From Molanna angustata (Eukaryota; Arthropoda; Insecta; Trichoptera; Molannidae), in NCBI GenBank assembly GCA_963576475.1, contig OY754982.1, positions 8,192,458 through 8,256,457 of the forward strand: a stretch of DNA of 64,000 bases. The letters are read 5' to 3'. Under the pieces are notes generated by a model. It was given only the letters and a program-made list of their open reading frames with translations, did no database searches and was not told the origin of the DNA. The translations under genes were made by a program, and so were the position numbers. This document shows, piece after piece, positions 57,594 through 64,000 of the stretch (position 1 is its first letter; every line of letters begins with the position of its first letter).

Positions 57594-60500
57594 CAGAGGC
57601 GGCTCGTGACTGAAATTATAGACAGTGCATTTTTACATATGTACCTACATTAATCTACAAATTTATTAGTATATAGTCTATACTAAAGTAGCAAGCGATA
57701 GAGATTAACCATTTTTGTGTTAGAATGAAATACATATAAATACATTGAATGTTAAGTACTCACGGTATATCTATTTAAAAATAAAATCCATTCGCCGCTC
57801 CTTCATTTGCGCAAATTCTTCTATCACTCGGTTGTTGAAATCTGGGATAGAAGAGATCAGATCTTTGTTTATAGACATCATTGTCAATGCATTCAGACGA
57901 TCTTGCGACATAGTGTTTCTCAAAAATGTTTTGACACGTTTGAGCGTCGAAAAGCACCGTTCGCACTCCACAGTAGTCATTGGTATTGTACAAATTATTT
58001 TAAGAAGTTTCACTGTTTCACTAAAACACTCCACTAAATTGTATTTATAAAAAGTTGTAAAATTGATATTGCTCCATCGGCGTTGACAAAATCATCCCGA
58101 GAATAAAGAACACACAATTCACTTTTAAGTTTAACTCTATCCAAAAAGTCATATACGTTTGTAGTTATAGAAAATTCTTCCTCCGGGAAGTTGTTTTTAT
58201 AAATGGAAAATTTATCAGTATAAAATAATTTGGCAGCTACTAAATGGTGAGTGTATTGGAAACGGTCAGTGATTCCAGCCTTTATAAGATCACAAACTTC
58301 TGCGCACAATGCTAAAAAGGGTCGATCCATTCGTCTTCTTTTTGCTTGGGGCTCATTTCTGTCATGTAAAGAATCTCTTATGTTTTGGATGCTCTTTTCA
58401 TAAGATTCGATAAATGATTTGATTTGGATTGTATCAATCGACCGCCCTTGTAACTGCTTGAAAAGAATGTCGCAGTGGGGTAATACGTCATTAAAAAAAG
58501 AAAGCCAAAAGTTGAACTCTTCATCGTTGAGAAATGTAATAACATTTCAGCTTGACTTAAAGTATTAATATCTGTTTCCAATGAATTTGTTATAAGTTCC
58601 ATACATTGCATCGAAGATCGTTTATGACCGTATACCGTAGCAACAGTTCGAATATTGTAATTCCATCTTGTTTGGGGAACAGATTCTATCTTTTTAGATA
58701 CTATTTCATTTAGTATAGCTGTTCGTTTTGGAGAGCGAGAGAAAAAATTTGGAAAACTGTGTAAATGAGCGAAAAATTTCTTAACATGAATATTCTGTGA
58801 AACTGTTTTTTCAAGAATTAAATTTAGCTGGTGAGCATAACAATGCGTATAATATGCATATGGATATATCTCTCTTACTTTTGCTTGCACTCCATTTAAA
58901 TGGCCGCTCATGACACTGGCTCCATCATAACTTTGTGCAATAAATTTATGTTGAATGTTATCAATTTGTAATAAATGTATTTCATTCAAAATGACTTGCG
59001 ATAATCCCGAAGCGCTTTGATCAACAGGTAGTAAGTATTTCCAGAACCGTTCATAGATTACTCCTTTTACTTCGTACCTTAGAATTAATACTAACTGAGT
59101 GGAGGTAGATACTTCGGTTGTCTCATCAGCTTGAACTGATAAAAAATCGGTTTCAGAAATTTCTTGTACGATTTTCTCTTGACAAACTTTTAAAATTGCA
59201 TCTAGTAGATCATTCTGAATTGATTTGGAGACTCCTTTAAAAACAGTTGCCTTTTCAAGGTGTTCTTTCATAGAAGAATCAATTTCAGAAACAAAATCTA
59301 TTAATCCACGAAAAACTCCCTTATTTTTTGAATTTTCGCTCTCATCGTGTCCCCTTAATGCCAACTCAAACGCACCACAGAATCGAACGCAATTAATAAT
59401 TCTAGACAAAATCATTCTATTTTGACGGACTTTCTCATTAAACTGTCTGACGGATTCACGAAAACCAACATCAAGTTGCTGTCGAATATCGGTTCTACCC
59501 AATAAACTCAATTGCATTACGTTATGTATATGTGATTGAGACAAAGTACATATGTCTCTTTATTTTTTCTGCAAGATGAGCTATATCTTTTACACCATTT
59601 TCACTCCACGATTTGTCACCACCAAATATTGTACATGGAAAACAAAAAAAAGAATTTATACGACTACAACCACAAATCCACGATGCTTTATTATATAGAT
59701 CTTTTTTAGAAACCCGGTTTACATTTTTTGTTTTTGCTTTGCAACTTTGAATTATCTTTAATTGTGGTCTCGGTATCTCACAATTTTTAATAAACAGTTT
59801 TTGTTCGAACGATCGTCGATTATTTTTAATAAAATCAATATTAATATCCTTATTCTTCTTATGGCCAGTGATATCTATAATACACGAATAAAAAAAAAGT
59901 ATTTATAATAAATTATGGACCTTTAAATTCACTCACGAAATATAACGAACCACTACATATAATTTAACGATGAGACAAGCATTTCTAAACACAACACCAA
60001 AAAATCAATGTTAATTTGTTATATTTTATATTTTACCATTAAAACGTCTTGACATTTTTTTGTAAAAAAAACTAGGTAGGTATACATCAAAAACACATTA
60101 TAATTACACAAGCTTGCTGAAGCAACAAATTATAACATAAGAGTCAAAAATACACAAGTATTATTCTTACGCACAAATTAAAAACAGGAACGTGAAAGTA
60201 ACTTCGTTCTTTGAAAAATAGTAAATCAACGTATTGACAATTGACAACACAGTATAAATACAATATGTCATAATATTTCTTCAGATAACGTTGTACGTCA
60301 GTAAATGTAAAATAATCCTTACTAATAATGAGTAAATTATTTTTTATAACGCAAGTTTTATGTTATTCATAATCAGCGTTGACAATTTGTGGGGAATTCC
60401 CCAAATTGCGGGGATCTCAACCTCAACTCTCGTTGGCAACGCTGTTCATAATTATGGACAATATGATCTTACTCGTCAATGCGCAAGCGCCGGCAATGCA

Positions 60501-60831
60501 CGGAGACGATATATTTCCATCCTTTTCTAACGCATATATACCAATGAAGGGTTATCCGTATCGCTCAAAACAACGGATTGAGCGAGTTTATATGAGATCT
60601 TTGACCAAAATACGTGCAGAATTTATTATGCACACAATCCTTTATACGCATGCGCGGAAACTTTTCGTGGACAGTTCTTACATATAATACTGGCAAATTT
60701 AAATATTAAATTATATTATAATGTATGTTTGCAAGTGTTTTAAGTTTTGATTAAGTTTTAGGGATATTTTATTCTTTTAAATTTATCAAGTAGTGCAGTG
60801 CACATATGCACACACTAAGGAATCGCCTGTG
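57594..60831 (-). mobile_element. hAT transposon, 3238 bp, with ends and target duplication
   Basis: The ends are CAGAGGCGGCTC (57594) and the inverse of the other end CACAGGCGATTC (60831), matching at 9 of 12 positions. A perfect 8-bp duplication CCCTCCAC flanks it (57586-57593 and 60832-60839). Both features are diagnostic for hAT. The interior encodes the transposase pseudogene described separately, transcribed right to left. The 60000-60800 part has no recognised coding and presumably holds promoter, 5' exon or intron sequence. A 102-codon plus-strand frame there (60379-60687) shows no motif. Confidence 0.93.
57771..59875 (-). pseudogene. hAT transposase, TTF zinc finger plus DUF4371-like and dimerisation domains (ZMYM1-like)
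   Basis: Reading right to left. A polypyrimidine-AG acceptor at about 59875 precedes GHKKNKDINIDFIKNNRR, then the TTF-type finger WICGCSRINSFFCFPC and IFGGDKSWSENG (59590-59700). A one-base shift at about 59545 leads into a 388-codon frame (58378-59544). In it QADETTEV (Asp 140) and SYDGASVMSG (Asp 207) fit the two catalytic aspartates, followed by THCYAHQLNLIL (234-244) and QTRWNYNIR. A second shift at about 58540 leads to FLNDEEFNFWLSFFND and IDTIQIKSFIESYEKSIQ. A third at about 58035 leads to the hAT dimerisation domain IPMTTVECERCFSTLKRVKT and SQDRLNALTMMSI, ending at a stop at 57771. Domain order and length (about 690 codons) are complete, but three frameshifts make it non-functional. 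In the genome such proteins normally cut and paste the element using the CAG-type ends. Confidence 0.93.
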
Positions 60832-61244
60832 CCCTCCACTGCTGGATGCAGGCCTCTTCCATCTGTCTTCATTTTTCTCAATTCTCAATGCCGCTTCAAT
60901 CCATTTCTTTCCGGCGACCACAACAATATCGTCGGCCCATCTCTTCTGTGGCCGACCGACACCCCTTTTGTATTTCCATGGCCTCCACTTTAAGACTGTG
61001 GGGGTCCATCTTTGGGGAATTTGGCTCTGGCTACGTGTCCTACCCATCGCCATTTTAATTTTGCGATCCGATCCATGATATCGGCGACTTTTGTTCGGCG
61101 TCTGATTTCTGTATTTGTAATTCTATCACTCAGACTTATGCCCAACATTTGCCGCTCCATGGATCTTTGCGCGCATTTTAATTTGTGGACAGTATTTATG
61201 GTCAGGGACATTGTTTCCAAACCATATGTCATCACAGGCAAGTG

Positions 61245-61318
61245 GATGAGGGATAGGAGAGGGAAAAGGATAGAGGGACAAAAGGAAAAAGACGTGAGTT
61301 TGTGGTTATGTGGATAAA
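61245..61318. other. G/A-rich strip between LINE copies
   Basis: AGGATAGAGGGACAAAAGGA and similar; probably 3' UTR of the following minus-strand LINE scrap. Confidence 0.35.
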
Positions 61319-61400
61319 AAGTGTGACTTGAGACGTTTTTTGAATGCTATCAAACTAAGGGCATCTCTGATACTCTCCGGCAATAGATTCCCTATCCAAT
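61318..61400 (-). pseudogene. LINE polymerase extreme C-terminus
   Basis: The minus strand reads YWIGNLLPESIRDALSLIAF and KKRLKSHFLS. The 'W-N/G-x-LP-x-x-I-R ... F-K-K-x-L-K-x-x-L' pattern is the usual last 30 residues of CR1/jockey-like polymerases. Confidence 0.6.
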
Positions 61401-61720
61401 AGGTATTGTTTAGAACATATGAAAAGTAGGTTCAGAAAAATACCCACATAAGTGAAAAAAACTAAAGAATAAGATTATACTGTTCTTATTAATAAGGTGT
61501 TTTGTGATTTAAAACAGAAATGTATGGTTTCGTACCCCTTGAATTAACAGCCAAAAATAATAATTCTAAAATAATCTTATATGAAAACCACGCTTATAAG
61601 TATTTAATATACATTTGGTTAATCGTAAATACAAATACGTTTACCGAATCTTCTTAAAATATTAATAATAGGTATGTTGCCAAAATTTTTAGAAATTGGT
61701 TAATCAATATTTCTTGTGCC
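61400..61720. other. AT-rich interval without recognised features
   Basis: Nothing supported. Confidence 0.4.
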
Positions 61721-61724
61721 GGAA

Positions 61725-61862
61725 TAGATTTAGATGTCGCGAGTTCGAATCCTGCCACAACCGATTTCGTTCACCTATAGCACAAGCATTTATGCTTAAT
61801 TTAGGAAATCTATGACGATGTATATGTACTTGTTTCAAGGACATATTCATTCTTTTTTATGA
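61725..61862 (+). repeat. SINE-A copy, head-truncated
   Basis: GCGAGTTCGAATCCTGCCAC (B box) followed by AACCGATTTCGTTCACCTAT, GCATTTATGCTTAATTTAGG and CAAGGACATATTCATTC. It matches 26225-26412 in the opposite orientation; the A-box part is missing. Confidence 0.82.
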
Positions 61863-61864
61863 AA

Positions 61865-62570
61865 AAAATATTCAATATAAATTCGAAAAAAATCATGACA
61901 TTCGTGAAAAGAGAGTCGATAAAGATTGCATCAATGTAGTTTAGCCCTTTTATAAGCCCTTTTGCAAGATCTGCAAGACTTCTAAGAATTTGAAATAGTA
62001 ATAGCTACTAATTTGTGTATTAGACCACACAGAAATGTCAGACACGACCGTAGGGCCGATATCTTGAGAACGGTTGTGTATAAAATTAAATGATCTATGG
62101 CATGGGATTATACACATTAAATGATTTGACTGTACACAGAATCTTCCAAATTTGAATGGAGGCAGATATTATAATCTATGATTTAAATATGAATGGGAAC
62201 CGTAGAGGAAGTGATGATAATTCTTCACAGACGAAATTCTAATAAGACTTTTGTATTAATATGATGTTGAGGAACTCCTATTTAATATTGTATGATTGTA
62301 GTATGGACGTAGCGTAGGTTACTCATACAATACGATGTCTTGAATACATTATACAAATCAAAATCCTAAGTAATTCTGTTGGCGTACCTATTCAACCTTT
62401 TTATTATATGTAGGTACCTACGTAATTCCATCCATTTTGGAATCTGAAGGTTAGGTACTTAATCGAATTAGTACAGTACAATATATTATTAATATGCCTT
62501 TGGATATTGAAAGCAGGGTAAATAAAAGTAAGCAATGAACAATCTACGAATGGAATTGTCTTCGAAAAAT
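61865..62570. other. AT-rich interval without recognised features
   Basis: Nothing supported. Confidence 0.4.
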
Positions 62571-62574
62571 ATGC

Positions 62575-62697
62575 ACAGGCAGACGATAGTTGGACTAAAC
62601 GTATCCTGGAGTGGTGACCGAGAACTGATCGCAGTAACCCAGGCAGACAACAAGCAAGATGGTCTGACGACAGAAACGAGTGGTATGAGACCAATGA
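62575..62697 (+). pseudogene. LINE polymerase C-terminal scrap
   Basis: Plus-strand frame TKRILEW, a stop, PRTDRSNPGRQQARWSDD and RNEWYETND. 'K-R/V-L-E-W-x-PR ... GR-x-x-x-RWSDD' is the C-terminus of RTE-like polymerases. It meets the minus-strand RT fragment head to head at about 62697. Confidence 0.6.
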
Positions 62698-62699
62698 CC

Positions 62700-63045
62700 A
62701 AACTCTTTCCCAGTAATATTTATTATCTCTAAAAGCTTTTTACGGTCGTTGAAACTATCAGCCAGCACTAAGGTATCGTCTGCGTAGTATATCATATAGT
62801 ATAAAGTAATACTCATCTCATTTTGCTCCTGCTTTTGTGTTATATGTAGCCTGTTTAAATAGTTTGTCAGTATACAGGTTAAATAAAAGTGGTGACAGAA
62901 TACAGCCTTGACGAACCCCTCGTTGAATTTCAACTAGTTCAGTAATTTTTTGACCCAGCCTCACATTTCCTTTCTGATGCCAATAAAGGTTCTTAAATGA
63001 AAAGTTTTTAAATTGCATAAATAGAAGCAATTTGTATCAAATTCA
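62700..63045 (-). pseudogene. Non-LTR reverse transcriptase core fragment (with catalytic YADD)
   Basis: The minus strand reads LVEIQRGVRQGCILSPLLFN and LYTDKLFKQATYNTKAGAK, then after a frame slip and small deletion IYYADDTLVLADSFNDRKKL, EIINITGKEFG. 'G-V-RQGC-x-LSPLLFN' is RT block 4 and YADD the catalytic block 5, so this is the polymerase core and the only piece in the window keeping it. It is truncated on both sides. Confidence 0.85.
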
Positions 63046-64000
63046 TACTACCATTCGGTGAATGTATAAATGCGTTTGTTTTGGTTTTCTTTGTAATATT
63101 TTTAATATTTTACAAATAATAAATTAATGTTATGAATGTTGAATAAATACATACGATACATAACATCAATCAAAATAAACCTAATATGTATTTAAAAATA
63201 TTTGCATATTGGCTAAGTACCTGAGTCTATTTATCATGTTTAATGACACAATGTACCTAATTTTAACGAATTTTCATTTTAACAAAAAACTTGTTATTGT
63301 TAATGATATTATACGTTAAATTTTAATGATGTTAATCGTTGAAACATAAATGCCTATATAATTAATCCTTGAGTAAAATATTTCGACTAACATAAATTTA
63401 TTATAACTCATTTTTCATCGCTTAATAAATTAATGTGTTTAGTAAAATGTAGCACTCACTTCCTCGTATCCCTATACAATGCATTTATTCAGTTAAAATG
63501 GTTTATTTATCACTATAATGGCCTCAATTTAATTAAGTGAAATTGCGATATTAGCATCGACCTTGTGATTTCATAATATCCACAAAAATATCAAATGTGA
63601 TTAAAGTCAAACTTAATACAATTATAAAGAAAATAATTAGCATTACAAACCATGATAACACTAGTGTAGCAAGTACTTTTACTTTTTTTCGGCTTTGTGA
63701 TTTAGGAATATGGTTTTTAGGAATCTCGTATAATATACATAAATATGTACGTTGCTTTTTTATCCTTTTTAATTGTAATCTGATTAAAATTTTACGCTTG
63801 GTAACTAAAATTGATGGTATTAAAATGGCGTTAGATGTGATGTTCACTGTAGAAAGTAAAAGTGTCGAATATTAAAATCTCTGTGAATGTAACAGACAAA
63901 ATATAAATGAAGTAATCAACCGTTAATCACAACTAATGGACCAAATCTAATCACAGATGATACTTATTATATTATGCTGAATTTATCTAGTTTTAATGAT
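63046..64000. other. AT-rich interval without recognised features
   Basis: Two opposite ~95-codon frames overlap at 63551-63875. Both are hydrophobic/basic and low in complexity, with no recognised motif. No repeat noticed. Confidence 0.4.

Larger units (their letters stand above)
57556..61241 (-). mobile_element. RTE-like LINE 3' end, split by a hAT insertion
   Basis: The 3' end with its GAA tail (57560-57577 on this strand as CTT units) and CTAGCCTTCCCTCCAC reaches 57593. The sequence resumes at 60832 as CCCTCCACTGCTGGATG and runs to about 61241. Protein pieces on the minus strand: MPVMTYGLETMSLTINT, KLKCAQRSMERQMLGISL, DRITNTEIRRRTKVADIMDR, KLKWRWVGHVARAK, then GRPQKRWADDIVVVAGKKW and EEACIQQW in another frame. 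That is the standard post-RT region of an RTE-like polymerase. The copy is truncated at about 61241 where homology stops, and has frameshifts besides the insertion. The intact insertion site is visible in the copy at 39998-40132. Confidence 0.88.

Noticed and set aside
57745..58050. Plus-strand frames opposite the hAT dimerisation domain (57745-58050, 57807-58037, 59225-59425)
   Set aside because: Antisense shadows of the minus-strand transposase, which carries clear family motifs.
60379..60687. 102-codon plus-strand frame inside the hAT element
   Set aside because: No motif, wrong strand for the transposase, and located in the presumed 5' non-coding part.

Overview
This is eukaryotic, strongly AT-rich DNA, most probably from an insect and most plausibly a lepidopteran. 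Reasons: scattered TAGGTA/GTAGGTACCTAC words, several families of tRNA-headed SINEs, many 5'-truncated jockey/CR1-like and RTE-like LINE fragments, and hAT elements and MITEs. I recognise no intact host protein-coding gene, no rRNA gene and no functional tRNA gene. One short reading frame near 33.63-33.78 kb might be a host exon, but this is weak. The window is essentially a record of transposons and satellite DNA.

Layout. 0-7.5 kb: old LINE and SINE fragments in otherwise featureless AT-rich sequence. 7.58-24.16 kb: the dominant feature, a roughly 16 kb composite repeat. Two head modules (8373 and 19055) share an abrupt common 5' boundary, ACTCTCCACAC. Each leads into a tandem array of a ~313-bp satellite monomer (about 32 and 14 copies). 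The composite closes with an exact inverted copy of the 11-mer (24125-24135) and a terminal motif that also occurs, inverted, twice at 7584 and 7786. Array 1 has higher-order (dimer and trimer) structure. The plan resembles DINE-1/Helentron-associated elements that have bred a satellite; that assignment is inference.

24.2-36.8 kb: LINE 3' ends, a SINE that shares its 3' tail with the neighbouring LINE, two hAT-type MITEs with TAGNGATGRG termini and 8-bp target duplications (27342-27899; 36383-36812), a MITE with long terminal inverted repeats (28.6-29.2 kb), and a foldback element whose arms are 16-bp minisatellites (34.4-35.1 kb). 36.8-47.9 kb: a six-copy 50-bp tandem repeat, degenerate reverse-transcriptase C-termini, a four-copy 149-bp tandem repeat, and two long hairpins (41423-41636; 46923-47179).

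47.9-64 kb: SINE pairs, a hAT MITE (52486-53117), a short MITE with a 9-bp target duplication sitting inside one copy of a tandem duplication (54499-54723), and the best-preserved autonomous element in the window. That element is a hAT transposon with a ZMYM1/TTF-type transposase (57594-60831). It has recognisable termini and a perfect 8-bp target duplication, is inactivated by three frameshifts, and is inserted into the 3' end of an RTE-like LINE. The right end holds further head-to-head LINE scraps.

Nothing here acts as a pathway. The parts interact as parasites and hosts: SINE on LINE tail, hAT inside LINE, MITE inside duplication, satellite inside transposon. All family assignments come from reading motifs by eye; no alignment or database search was run.
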